A stretch of 39,608 nt of DNA from Prolixibacteraceae bacterium (GTDB taxonomy: Bacteria; Bacteroidota; Bacteroidia; Bacteroidales; Prolixibacteraceae). Below the pieces are notes generated by a model that searched no databases, was not told the DNA's origin, and saw only the letters and a list, made by a program, of their open reading frames with translations. Position numbers and translations under genes: made by a program. The DNA is taken from NCBI GenBank assembly GCA_009773765.1, contig WTWZ01000016.1:15349-54956 (forward strand), written 5' to 3'. Positions 14,873 through 22,842 of the stretch are shown here, one piece after another (position 1 is the first letter of the stretch; every line of letters begins with the position of its first letter).

Positions 14873-17731
14873 ATGAAAGGAAAACTGATTGTTGTAATCG
14901 TGCTGGTTTTGGCAATTATTGTTGCCGCAGTTTTTTATTTCACAAAAACTGAAAATACATTTTTCAGGGAAACATCGTTGTACAAAGCCATTCCGGTTTC
15001 GGTCCCTGTCTTTATTGAAGCGGGTTCACTTAAATCGGTATCTGCAAAAAATGCAGTAATTGAACAATTTGCAGGTTTAAAAAGAACAGGCGAAATAACC
15101 GGTTGGATACAAAAACTTGATTCGATAATTAAGGGGAACAATGATATACAGAATAGCCTGAGAAGTGAACCTTTTATTGCAGCACTGGGTTTTTTGGACG
15201 AACAAAACCTGACCCCGTTAATTATCCAGAAAGCCGAAAGCAACAGCAGACAGCGGACACTTGAAAATCTTGCCCGCGCGTTGTACCCTGAATCAAAATA
15301 TACTTACACCAAAATTGATTATACCGGATATAGAATTACAACCGTAACCTCGGCAAACAATGTAAATGTGCTTAATTATTGTTTTACTTCCGGATTAGTT
15401 ATGGCAAGTACAAACCTGGTTTTAGTACAGCAAGCTTTACTTCAGTTAACAGAACCCGGAATTTTAAACAATACGGGCTTTATAAAACTGAATGAATCTG
15501 TTGAACCGCTGCCCGAGGTTTCAATTTACCTTAATCAAAAGCTCTTCCCTGATATTATTGCCGAATGGGTAAACAGTACTTCAATTGAAGCCATAAATGA
15601 ATTTGGCGGGATTGACAGGAGAAACCATTACCGCAGTATTCAAGGTTTTAAACGATATGCAGACTGGAGCCAGTTAGCCGCGACCATTAATAATTATGAC
15701 CTGGTTTTAAAAGGAAAAACAGTTGCAAGCGATTCGTTAAATCATTTTCTTGCAGTTTTTTACGGACAACTTCCGGTTCGCTCCCAGGCCGAAAATGTGC
15801 TGCCAGGCAACACATCCTTTTTTACCAGTTACACATTTTCAAACAAAAGGCTGTTCTTCGAAAGGATTGAAAATTACAATGCACTTGGCAACGCCTATTA
15901 CAAACGCGAGGATTTAATCAAAAAAATCGAACTCGGTTTGGAAATAAATTTCAAAAATAAATTTCAGTCGCTCCTGAAAAATGAACTAATTGTGGCTAAT
16001 ACAAATATTCCCCCCAATCCTGATAATAGGACCACTTTGTTTTTGCTTGAAATGAATAATAAATCGAAAGCTGAAAAACAACTGGATACGATGCTGATGA
16101 ATTATGCCCAAAAAAAGGAAATTCCGGTTGAAGATTTGAAAAACACGATTTGGGTAAACGATAATACCGGTTTTACTATTTTTGAGTTTCCTTTTCCTTC
16201 GTTTCCGGGAATTTGGTTGGGTAAACCGTTTTCAGGCTCACAGGCAAAATTCGGGGGTTTTTACAAGGATTTTCTTGTTTTTTCCAATACAGAAGTTGGT
16301 TTACGGGATTACCTGATCGATATGCACGAGAATAACACGCTTTCGAAAAACAGCTATTACCAGCGTGTTAAAAGCAATGCCGAAAGTAAGTCGAATATCA
16401 GCACGTATGTTAATATTGGGCGAAACCTGAATTTGACAAACGAATTTTTTAACGGCGAAACCGCGAAAAAAATAAACAAAAACAAGGCGCTGGCAAAAAA
16501 AATACTGGCTGTAAACTGGCAGGTGAATAGCGGAAAAGAGATTTTTTCAAATACAATATCTGTTTCGTTCGATGATGGAAAGGCTGATGTTGAGGAAAAC
16601 ACTGAAAGTAAAGGAAACCTGGCAACCACAGGAAAAGTGGAAACCACGGGCGACAGCCAAACTACGTGGCAATGCAAAATTGGCAATCCGCTGATTACCA
16701 AGCCAGTTTTTACTGTTAACCACCTCGACAAGGAAAACCTGGAAATTATGGTTCAGGATAAATCGGATAAACTTCATCAAATCAGTAACGACGGGACTAT
16801 TCGCTGGAGCATTGAGGTTGATGGGCCTGTGATGAGCGGAATCTTCCAAATCGATTACCTGGCCAACGGAAAACTGCAATACCTTTTCAGCACTAAAAAC
16901 AAACTTTATATTGTTGACAGGAACGGCGTGAACCTGGAAGGGTTTCCGGTGGTTTTTCCCGCAGAAGCGACTGCAGGTGTGAGTGTTTTCGATTACGATA
17001 ACAACCGGATTTACCGCTATTTTGTTCCGTGCAACGATAAAAAGATTTATGCCTACGACAAGGAAGGTAAAATTATGACGGGCTGGGTTTTTGAAGGGGC
17101 CAAATCTCAGGTTACCACACCGGTTCAGCATTTCAGGGTAAAAGGTAAAGATTATATTGTTTTTAAGGATAGAAATCAGGTGTATATCCAAAACCGTAAA
17201 GGCGAGCCGGCTGCCAAAACTGCCGCCGAATTCGAAAACTCACTAAATCCAATATATTTGGTTTCATCAGGTAATCCAAAAATGCTGGCAACCAGTACAA
17301 AGGGTATAATTTATTCCATCGGTTTCGATGGAAATTTTGAAGAAAAGAAAATCGCCAAATTTGATGACGGCCATTTTTTCAGGGCTGAGGATTTGAATGG
17401 CGACAACTCTCCTGAGTTTATTTTTATCGATGGAAAAGAGTTAATCGTAACCGACGAAAGCGGTACAGTTTTGTTTACACAGAAGTTTGCAAATACCATT
17501 CAGCACCAACCCAATATTTACAGGTTTGGCCCTAAACAGAAAAAAATAGGAATTGTGGATTCAAAGGCAAACCGCATTTACCTGTTCGATATTGCAGGGC
17601 AGCCACACCCCGGATTTCCGTTGCAGGGCGCTACCGAATTCAGTATTGGCAAAACAACGCAAAGTGCTAAAAACCTTAATTTAATTGTGGGAAGCAAAGG
17701 TGGAAGTTTGTATAATTACGTGCTGGATTAA
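14873..17731 (+). CDS. Large membrane-anchored protein with propeller-like C-terminus, function unknown
   Basis: The 952-residue product has one N-terminal membrane segment (KLIVVIVLVLAIIVAAVFYF, about residues 3-22) and no lipobox, so most of it should face the periplasm. Residues about 35-600 contain FIEAGSLKSVSAKN, YLIDMHENNTLS and similar stretches reminiscent of DUF3352-type proteins; I cannot confirm that. From about 620 short repeated strands such as LYIVDRNGVNLEGFPV, IYAYDKEGKIMTGWV, VYIQNRKGEPA and IYLFDIAGQPHPGFPLQG mark a beta-propeller of the PQQ/quinoprotein-like type. The repeated GFP motif is shared with FG-GAP/propeller families. A TAAATTTG at 14782-14789 is a possible -7 element. 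It probably forms a single-gene unit between two operons. Role not known. Confidence 0.75.
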   Translation: MKGKLIVVIVLVLAIIVAAVFYFTKTENTFFRETSLYKAIPVSVPVFIEAGSLKSVSAKNAVIEQFAGLKRTGEITGWIQKLDSIIKGNNDIQNSLRSEPFIAALGFLDEQNLTPLIIQKAESNSRQRTLENLARALYPESKYTYTKIDYTGYRITTVTSANNVNVLNYCFTSGLVMASTNLVLVQQALLQLTEPGILNNTGFIKLNESVEPLPEVSIYLNQKLFPDIIAEWVNSTSIEAINEFGGIDRRNHYRSIQGFKRYADWSQLAATINNYDLVLKGKTVASDSLNHFLAVFYGQLPVRSQAENVLPGNTSFFTSYTFSNKRLFFERIENYNALGNAYYKREDLIKKIELGLEINFKNKFQSLLKNELIVANTNIPPNPDNRTTLFLLEMNNKSKAEKQLDTMLMNYAQKKEIPVEDLKNTIWVNDNTGFTIFEFPFPSFPGIWLGKPFSGSQAKFGGFYKDFLVFSNTEVGLRDYLIDMHENNTLSKNSYYQRVKSNAESKSNISTYVNIGRNLNLTNEFFNGETAKKINKNKALAKKILAVNWQVNSGKEIFSNTISVSFDDGKADVEENTESKGNLATTGKVETTGDSQTTWQCKIGNPLITKPVFTVNHLDKENLEIMVQDKSDKLHQISNDGTIRWSIEVDGPVMSGIFQIDYLANGKLQYLFSTKNKLYIVDRNGVNLEGFPVVFPAEATAGVSVFDYDNNRIYRYFVPCNDKKIYAYDKEGKIMTGWVFEGAKSQVTTPVQHFRVKGKDYIVFKDRNQVYIQNRKGEPAAKTAAEFENSLNPIYLVSSGNPKMLATSTKGIIYSIGFDGNFEEKKIAKFDDGHFFRAEDLNGDNSPEFIFIDGKELIVTDESGTVLFTQKFANTIQHQPNIYRFGPKQKKIGIVDSKANRIYLFDIAGQPHPGFPLQGATEFSIGKTTQSAKNLNLIVGSKGGSLYNYVLD

Positions 17732-17850
17732 TTTCTTTCAAAAACATAAATCACTGAACTGCATTTTGCCGGATTGAAAATGCTTTTCAACCACGAAATT
17801 TTACCATAAAAAATTCCCTTAAACAGGGCGAGTTTCAATTTTATGTATTT
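17728..17850 (-). pseudogene. 3' fragment of a second copy of the neighbouring methyltransferase gene
   Basis: Read on the minus strand this encodes KYIKLKLALFKGIFYGKISW then LKSIFNPAKCSSVIYVFERN and a TAA (17730-17728). Thirty-three of the 39 residues aligned by eye match the C-terminus of the intact methyltransferase at 18472-18597. Upstream of the KY pair the frame stays open for a while but no longer resembles the enzyme. There is no start codon and no catalytic domain. Its stop overlaps the stop of the 952-residue gene, exactly as the intact gene's stop overlaps the toxin's stop, and both junctions read GATTAATT. It marks either a duplication during insertion of the toxin-antitoxin module or the loss of one of two tandem paralogs. 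Confidence 0.85.
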
Positions 17851-17921
17851 CGTAGGATTAAACCAATCCTCCAATTCAAAAACAACCTGTATAAAATTCT
17901 GAAATAAACTGGGAAGGTTTG

Positions 17922-17930
17922 TATATTTGT
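17922..17930 (+). promoter_or_regulatory. -7 promoter element of the toxin-antitoxin operon
   Basis: TATATTTGT matches TAnnTTTG and lies 22 bases before the antitoxin ATG. No clear -33 TTTG at standard spacing. Confidence 0.55.
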
Positions 17931-17952
17931 ACTGTTTGAAAATCAGGTTAAA

Positions 17953-18159
17953 ATGAAAGTGATTATAGAGGTAAAAGATAGTAAAGCAGAATTTGTGATG
18001 GAATTGCTAAACAGTTTATCATTTGTAAAAGCAAAACCAATTACTGACGAGAAGGCCATTCTTATAGAAGAGATTAAAGAAGCTGTGAAAAACGTAAAAC
18101 TGGCCAGGCAGGGCAAACTCAAGGCTAAACCCCTTAACGAACTGCTCAATGAGTTATAA
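17953..18159 (+). CDS. Antitoxin of a RelE/ParE-type toxin-antitoxin pair
   Basis: This 68-residue protein has the layout of small antitoxins that precede RelE-like toxins in Bacteroidota: a short beta-strand opening (MKVIIEVKDSKAEFVMELL) and a basic amphipathic C-terminus (IKEAVKNVKLARQGKLKAKPLNELLNEL) that would wrap the toxin. Its stop (18157-18159) overlaps the toxin start (ATG 18149) by 11 bases, the usual translational coupling. It appears intact. Such antitoxins normally neutralise the toxin and repress their own promoter; a DNA-binding domain is not obvious here. The family assignment rests mainly on the toxin next door. Confidence 0.75.
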   Translation: MKVIIEVKDSKAEFVMELLNSLSFVKAKPITDEKAILIEEIKEAVKNVKLARQGKLKAKPLNELLNEL

Positions 18160-18475
18160 TGTTGTTACTATCCCCCCGTTTGACAGGCAACTAAAACGGC
18201 TGGCGAAAAAATGCTTTTCTTTAAAAACCGATTTGGCCTTACTCGGTAAGTAGTTGGCTGATAATCCTAAAATAGGTAAACCCATTGGACAGGACTGTTA
18301 TAAAATAAGACTGGCAATTTCGTCCAAAGGAAAAGGAAAGTCCGGTGGCGCAAGGATTATTACGCATGTTGTTGTATCGGGGGAAGTAGTTTTCCTAATT
18401 GCCATTTATGATAAATCGGAAAAGACAAACTTAACCGATTCAGAATTAAGTGAGCTTCTTTCATTTTTTGATTAA
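18149..18475 (+). pseudogene. RelE/ParE-type toxin gene interrupted by an in-frame amber codon
   Basis: From ATG 18149 the frame encodes MSYNVVTIPPFDRQLKRLAK then KCFSLKTDLALLGK, stops at TAG 18251-18253, and continues in the same frame to TAA 18473-18475. Downstream are LADNPKIGKPIGQDCYKIRL, then KGKGKSGGARIITHVVV and VVFLIAIYDKSEK. These are family marks of RelE-like mRNA interferases or ParE-like toxins. Reading through the TAG would give a normal length of 108 residues. The TAG is one base from GAG (Glu) or AAG (Lys), so a point mutation is the likely cause. Loss of the C-terminal two thirds, including the Arg- and Lys-rich active region, should abolish toxicity unless the stop is suppressed. 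The 3' end overlaps the converging methyltransferase stop. Confidence 0.85.
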
Positions 18476-19371
18476 TTCGAACGTTCAAAAACATAAATAA
18501 CCGAACTGCATTTTGCCGGATGGAAAATACTGTTTAACCAGGAGAGTTTACCATAGGAAATTCCTTTAAATAAAGCCAGTTTCGATTTTTTGTACTTCTC
18601 GCTCAGCATGGCAACATAAAACGAGTCGAAAGGCATGGTGTGTAATGATGACAATTTGAAACCATGTATTTCACCAAGCTGTTTCATTTGTTTCGGGGCA
18701 AAATGCCAGATGTGGCGTGGAACATCGTAGGCAGCCCAAAATTCTTTGTAGTGTTTTGCGTCGGTCGAACTGTGATTTGGAACCGCAATAATCAGTTTCC
18801 CCTTTTCTTTTAAAAGTCGATGGAAGGTTTCCATGTTCTCATTAATCAGGTGAATGTGTTCCAATACGTGCCAAAGCGTTATTACATCGAAACTTTTATC
18901 TTTCAGCGTAAAAAGCTTTTCCGACGGAAGATTGTCAAGATTGAATTCCTTTTTGGCAAAATCTCGGGCATCGCTGCTTTTTTCCGTTCCGGTAACCTGC
19001 CAGCCGTTCTGTTTCATTTCATTCAGAAAAAAACCGGTGCCGGTGCCAACATCCAGAATTTGTCCTGTTTTCAGCGAAGTGGCTTTTTCAACTAGGATTC
19101 TTTTCCTGCCAAGCATGTATTTACGTACAGCATGATATATCGAATTTACTACTCCTTTTGAAGTATTCGAATGTGAGATGTAGTTTTCAGATTGATAATA
19201 TGCTCCAATATTGTCTTCATCTTCAATATTTTCGGTGATTTTAAACCCGCACGAATTGCATTGTTTTATACTGAATTGCTCCCCTGAAACAAAAAAATCG
19301 GTACAGGTTAAAAATGGCGAAAACGCTTTCCCATCACAAACCGGGCACTGCTGAACGTTGAATTTTGACAT
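18472..19371 (-). CDS. Class I SAM-dependent methyltransferase with N-terminal zinc-ribbon-like motif
   Basis: The protein (299 residues from ATG 19371; a GTG at 19389 would add six) opens with two cysteine pairs, CPVC (about residues 9-12) and CNSCGF (about 35-40), a likely metal knuckle. Then comes the Rossmann methyltransferase core of the Methyltransf_23/UbiG type. Motif I is ILDVGTGTGFFLNEM (about 103-117), and FDVITLWHVLEHIHLIN (about 158-174) is the motif IV region. The CPVC start recalls enzymes that act on sugar or polyketide-like substrates, but the substrate is unknown. It converges with the dead toxin. A fragment of a second copy lies on the other side of the toxin-antitoxin pair. 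CCTCTCC-TTT-GGAGAGG at 19389-19405 lies just upstream. Confidence 0.85.
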   Translation of the reverse strand: MSKFNVQQCPVCDGKAFSPFLTCTDFFVSGEQFSIKQCNSCGFKITENIEDEDNIGAYYQSENYISHSNTSKGVVNSIYHAVRKYMLGRKRILVEKATSLKTGQILDVGTGTGFFLNEMKQNGWQVTGTEKSSDARDFAKKEFNLDNLPSEKLFTLKDKSFDVITLWHVLEHIHLINENMETFHRLLKEKGKLIIAVPNHSSTDAKHYKEFWAAYDVPRHIWHFAPKQMKQLGEIHGFKLSSLHTMPFDSFYVAMLSEKYKKSKLALFKGISYGKLSWLNSIFHPAKCSSVIYVFERSN

Positions 19372-19388
19372 TGGTTTTATTTCTTTCA

Positions 19389-19405
19389 CCTCTCCTTTGG
19401 AGAGG
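19389..19405. repeat. Short perfect hairpin between queA and methyltransferase gene
   Basis: CCTCTCC (19389-19395) and GGAGAGG (19399-19405) form a perfect 7-base stem with a TTT loop. A partial further copy, GGGAGAGG, follows at 19408-19415. Similar CTCTCC/GGAGAG words are frequent in intergenic DNA of the phylum. It may be a small repeated palindrome. Confidence 0.45.
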
Positions 19406-19423
19406 CCGGGAGAGGCTTCTTTT

Positions 19424-20473
19424 TTATATTATCAGCATCGCATCGCCATAAGTGCCAAACCGATAATCCTCTTTCAGCGCTGTGCGATAAGCTTCCATTA
19501 CAAAATCGTATCCGCCAAATGCGGCCACCATCATCAGCAAAGTGGAGTAGGGCAGATGAAAGTTGGTAATCATTGAGTTTGCCACGCTGAATTCAAAGGG
19601 GGGAAATATGAATTTGTTAGTCCAACCCTCGAACGGGTTCAAATATCCCTGGGTAGAAACCGAACTTTCCATGGTGCGGATTACGGTTGTGCCAACGGCG
19701 CAGATGTTTTTTTTCATGTCTTTGGCAGCGTTTACAACTTTGCAGGCATCTTCTGTAATCCATATTTGTTCCGAGTCCATTTTGTGTTTGGTCAAATCTT
19801 CAACATCAACACTGCGGAAATTTCCCAATCCAACGTGTAAAGTGAGATAAGTAAAATTAACCCCTTTAATTTCCAAACGTTTCAGGAGTTCGCGGCTAAA
19901 GTGAAGCCCGGCAGTTGGTGCGGCCACTGCGCCTTCGTGTTTGGCGTAAATAGTTTGGTATCTTTCTTTATCTTCGGGCTGAACCGGGCGGTTAATAAAT
20001 TTTGGCAATGGCGTTTCACCCAGTTCGTACAGGGTTTTTTTGAATTCGTCATACGGCCCGTCAAAAAGGAAACGAAGTGTTCTGCCGCGAGAGGTGGTAT
20101 TATCGATGACTTCTGCAACCAATAAATCGTCTTCGCCAAAATACAGTTTATTTCCAATCCTTATTTTTCGGGCGGGGTCAACCAAAACATCCCATAGCCG
20201 CTGTTCGCGGTTTAATTCGCGTAACAGAAAAACTTCGATCTCGGCGCCGGTTTTTTCTTTGTTACCATACAAACGTGCCGGAAAAACCTTGGTATTATTG
20301 AATACCATTACATCTTTATCATTAAAATATTCAAGTACATCTTTGAACAGCCTATGTTCAATGGCGCGTTTGGAACGGTTTAATATCATTAATTTCGATT
20401 CGTCCCTGGTTTCGGCAGGGTGTAAAGCAATTTTTTTCGAATCCAATTCAAACTTGAACTTTGATAGTTTCAT
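19424..20473 (-). CDS. queA: S-adenosylmethionine:tRNA ribosyltransferase-isomerase
   Basis: QueA transfers and isomerises the ribosyl group of SAM onto preQ1 at tRNA position 34, making epoxyqueuosine on the way to queuosine. The 349-residue protein matches the family over its length. Marks include the opening [21 protein letters not shown] (about 7-27), [16 protein letters not shown] (about 55-70), [18 protein letters not shown] (about 179-196), [13 protein letters not shown] (about 208-220) and the C-terminal [18 protein letters not shown]. It follows truB in the same direction with a 99-base gap. Confidence 0.96.
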   Translation of the reverse strand: MKLSKFKFELDSKKIALHPAETRDESKLMILNRSKRAIEHRLFKDVLEYFNDKDVMVFNNTKVFPARLYGNKEKTGAEIEVFLLRELNREQRLWDVLVDPARKIRIGNKLYFGEDDLLVAEVIDNTTSRGRTLRFLFDGPYDEFKKTLYELGETPLPKFINRPVQPEDKERYQTIYAKHEGAVAAPTAGLHFSRELLKRLEIKGVNFTYLTLHVGLGNFRSVDVEDLTKHKMDSEQIWITEDACKVVNAAKDMKKNICAVGTTVIRTMESSVSTQGYLNPFEGWTNKFIFPPFEFSVANSMITNFHLPYSTLLMMVAAFGGYDFVMEAYRTALKEDYRFGTYGDAMLII

Positions 20474-20572
20474 ATCATAATTTTTTTATGTTTTAAACTT
20501 GCTTTGTAATAATTACAAATTAACATAGTACGCTTTTTTATTTTAAAAGTCACCAAATTAAAGCAGCATCTT

Positions 20573-21286
20573 TCAATTGGTTTCAAACTGGTTTAAATTT
20601 TCAGTAAAAAAATCTGCTGATATTGCATTTTCAATCCTGAAATCTCCAATTCGTTTTCGTTGTAAACCTGTTAAATAAGCTCCACATTTTAGTTCTGCCC
20701 CAATATCGCGGGCCAGCGAGCGGATGTAGGTCCCTTTGCTGCATACAACTTTAATTACAATAGTTGGCAACTGAAACGAAACCAGTTCAATCTCACTAAT
20801 AACAATTTTTTTGGGTTGAAGTTTTAGTGGGTCTCCTTTTCGTGCATATTCAAACGCTCTTTTCCCTTTTACTTTAACTGCTGAAAAAACCGGTGGAACC
20901 TGTTCTGTTTCCCCTTCAAATTTGCTCATGGCCGACAATACCATCTCTTCAGTAACATGTGAATATTCTTTTTTGCTGTCTTCTTCAGTTTCCATGTCAA
21001 ACGAGGGCGTTGTAGCCCCAAGTTTAAGAGTGGCCAAATATTCCTTTTCCTGTAACTGAAAGGCTTCAATTTGTTTGGTGGCTTTACCTGTACACAGAAT
21101 CATCAGCCCTGTTGCCAGTGGATCAAGTGTTCCGGCATGGCCAACTTTCAGTTTTTTAACTCCTGTTTTACGATACAAAGCATTACGCACTTTACTTACC
21201 AAATCGAATGAGGTACAATAGAGATCTTTATTAAACAATAAAACCTCGCCATTAATAAAATCATAAGATTTTTTGAACTCAAACAT
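20573..21286 (-). CDS. truB: tRNA pseudouridine(55) synthase
   Basis: TruB converts U55 in the T-psi-C loop of tRNA to pseudouridine. The 237-residue protein has the catalytic motif KVGHAGTLDPLATGLMILC with Asp55, the substrate-loop stretch VPPVFSAVKVKGKRAFEYAR (about 126-145), and VVCSKGTYIRSLARDIGAEL (about 178-197). It lacks the C-terminal PUA domain of the E. coli enzyme, which is normal for the shorter class. It sits between the DUF3098 gene and queA, with its own -7 element upstream. Confidence 0.95.
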   Translation of the reverse strand: MFEFKKSYDFINGEVLLFNKDLYCTSFDLVSKVRNALYRKTGVKKLKVGHAGTLDPLATGLMILCTGKATKQIEAFQLQEKEYLATLKLGATTPSFDMETEEDSKKEYSHVTEEMVLSAMSKFEGETEQVPPVFSAVKVKGKRAFEYARKGDPLKLQPKKIVISEIELVSFQLPTIVIKVVCSKGTYIRSLARDIGAELKCGAYLTGLQRKRIGDFRIENAISADFFTENLNQFETN

Positions 21287-21338
21287 TCGTAATTAGCTAA
21301 AATTCAGTATTTTGCATGATTTTTGCAAAAATCAGGCT

Positions 21339-21347
21339 GCAAAGATA
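21339..21347 (-). promoter_or_regulatory. -7 promoter element for truB
   Basis: On the minus strand this reads TATCTTTGC, fitting TAnnTTTG, about 50 bases before the truB ATG. The -33 half is not clear, so truB-queA may also be read from the ftsX promoter. Confidence 0.45.
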
Positions 21348-21384
21348 GCAATTACGCCAATAATCAGAACAGGAAATGATGAAA

Positions 21385-21636
21385 TTAATTGTTGTTTTTT
21401 GGTTTTTTCATGATGGCATAAATTTCAAAAGCGAAACCAAACAATAATATCATTGGGGCAAGTGTAATACGGCGAAAACTAAAAATGTCGGGATTAAAAA
21501 CATTGGGGTCGTCGCTTTTACCTCCTGCCATTAAAATAAAACCAACCACAATTATGGCGAATCCGATTGCCATCAGTTTGTAATTTTCTTTTCCCAATGC
21601 AAACCCGGTGGTTTCCTTTATCTCCTTTTTAGCCAT
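21385..21636 (-). CDS. DUF3098 domain-containing small membrane protein
   Basis: The start is placed at ATG 21636 (MAKKEIKETTGFALGKENYK), giving 83 residues. An upstream ATG at 21684 would add 16 residues overlapping ftsX and unlike the family. Two membrane segments are visible, LMAIGFAIIVVGFILMAGG (about 21-39) and ITLAPMILLFGFAFEIYAIM (about 57-76). The SDDPNVFNPDIFSFRRI loop between them is the DUF3098 hallmark. The gene follows ftsX closely in many Bacteroidota, suggesting a link with the cell envelope or division, but no activity is known. Confidence 0.88.
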   Translation of the reverse strand: MAKKEIKETTGFALGKENYKLMAIGFAIIVVGFILMAGGKSDDPNVFNPDIFSFRRITLAPMILLFGFAFEIYAIMKKPKNNN

Positions 21637-21664
21637 TTTCAATTTTTTAACGTGGTAAAGATAA

Positions 21665-22549
21665 CTAATAAAACATTTCGTCAAATTTCATCCCAAGGAA
21701 TTTGTTCACGGCAAAGTAGGTTGACAGGTACGAGAAAATTACGCCAAGAATAAAGACAGCGGCAAAGACAATTCCTGTGGGATAAATTATTTCAGCCGAC
21801 AATAGGCCATGTAACTCATTTCTGTACAAATAAATGCCGGTTAATATTATAGTGCTGGCAATAACCGATCCGTAAAAACCCATCATCAAACTTTGTATCA
21901 GAAACGGTTTTCGGATAAACGAATTGCTGGCTCCAACCATTTGCATGGTATTAATGGTAAATCGCTGCGAATAAACCGAAATTCGTATGGTATTATTGAT
22001 GAGCGCAACAAATATAACAGTTAACAAGACGCTGATAACCAGCACAAATAAAGTGATTTTATTTATATTGTCATTAATAACCTGAACCAGATCTTTCTGA
22101 TAATATACTTCTTTTACCTGTGGATAGGACAGAAACTTTTTTTCAAGGAATTGCAAACTGTCCGTATCGGTATAATTAGCAAACAACTTAACTTCAATCG
22201 ATTCAAACAACGGATTGAACCCCAGAAATCCTGTAAAATCTTCGCCTAACTGTTCTGTTAATTCCTGGCCTGCAGTTTCCTTATCAATATAACGGGTTGA
22301 TTTTACATAGCTGCTTTTGTTCAGGTTTTCCTGGAGTTTTTTAACTGCATCGGGTTTAACATTGTCGTGCAAAACAAGTGTAAAACCGATTTTCTCACGC
22401 ACATAATCTGACAATTTCCTCCCATTTACCAATATCAACCCGAGCAGCCCTAACATGGTTAACACCAGCGAAATACTTATCAGCGAGGTAATCCACAAAT
22501 TGAAAACCCGTTTTTTTAATCTTTTTGGTTTTGTCTGTTTAATTGCCAT
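21665..22549 (-). CDS. ftsX: Cell division protein FtsX (ABC transporter permease)
   Basis: FtsX works with the ATPase FtsE at the septum, where the pair controls peptidoglycan hydrolases. The 294-residue protein has the family plan: a cytosolic basic start (KQTKPKRLKKRVFN), membrane segment 1 (about 20-43), and a periplasmic domain (about 45-165) holding VKSTRYIDKETAGQELTEQLGEDF. Three C-terminal membrane segments lie at about 168-190, 220-245 and 258-280, with the TMQMVGASNSFIRKPFLIQS loop between the first two. ftsE is not in this window, as is common in this phylum where the two genes are split. It heads the minus-strand group leading to queA. Confidence 0.94.
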   Translation of the reverse strand: MAIKQTKPKRLKKRVFNLWITSLISISLVLTMLGLLGLILVNGRKLSDYVREKIGFTLVLHDNVKPDAVKKLQENLNKSSYVKSTRYIDKETAGQELTEQLGEDFTGFLGFNPLFESIEVKLFANYTDTDSLQFLEKKFLSYPQVKEVYYQKDLVQVINDNINKITLFVLVISVLLTVIFVALINNTIRISVYSQRFTINTMQMVGASNSFIRKPFLIQSLMMGFYGSVIASTIILTGIYLYRNELHGLLSAEIIYPTGIVFAAVFILGVIFSYLSTYFAVNKFLGMKFDEMFY

Positions 22550-22585
22550 TTTGCAAAGAATTAATAACGCTCAGCCATCAACGCG

Positions 22586-22594
22586 ACAAATGTA
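22586..22594 (-). promoter_or_regulatory. -7 promoter element for ftsX group
   Basis: On the minus strand TACATTTGT fits TAnnTTTG, about 37 bases before the ftsX ATG. The -33 half is poorly conserved. Confidence 0.5.
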
Positions 22595-22666
22595 AAAAAA
22601 ATGATGGTTTATGAAAATGAAAACTTTTAACATCGAATTAATAAGCCGAAAAATTAATTGTTATTT

Positions 22667-22698
22667 TTTGGAAATACGAAAAAAGGGAATACTTTTGC
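22667..22698 (+). promoter_or_regulatory. Promoter of the rplM ribosomal protein operon
   Basis: TTTG (22667-22670), a 19-base spacer and TACTTTTGC (22690-22698) match the phylum's promoter consensus well. It leaves a leader of about 140 bases before rplM. Confidence 0.75.
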
Positions 22699-22704
22699 AG
22701 TCCC

Positions 22705-22842
22705 GATTATTATCCTGATTTATAAGGAGTGTAAATAGTTGATTTTCTTTACTTTTAAGATATTTGTTCATAATATTCCGTTGCGATAAATATCTGATTG
22801 GTGGATGAATCAAAAGTTATGGAATAAATAAAATAAAATAAA
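22705..22842 (+). promoter_or_regulatory. Structured rplM 5' leader, candidate L13 autoregulatory element
   Basis: The leader has an 8-base perfect stem, AGATATTT (22758-22765) with AAATATCT (22788-22795), closing a 22-base loop. A second small stem follows, TGATT with AATCA (about 22795-22813). Ribosomal protein operons are often regulated by one of their products binding such leaders; L13 leaders are known in Firmicutes. Whether this one binds L13 or S9 is inference. Confidence 0.4.

Noticed and set aside
21332-21405. Hydrophobic minus-strand peptide (ISSFPVLIIGVIAIFAA) ending before truB, considered as an uppP remnant
   Set aside because: No start codon, an in-frame stop shortly upstream, and no UppP motif.
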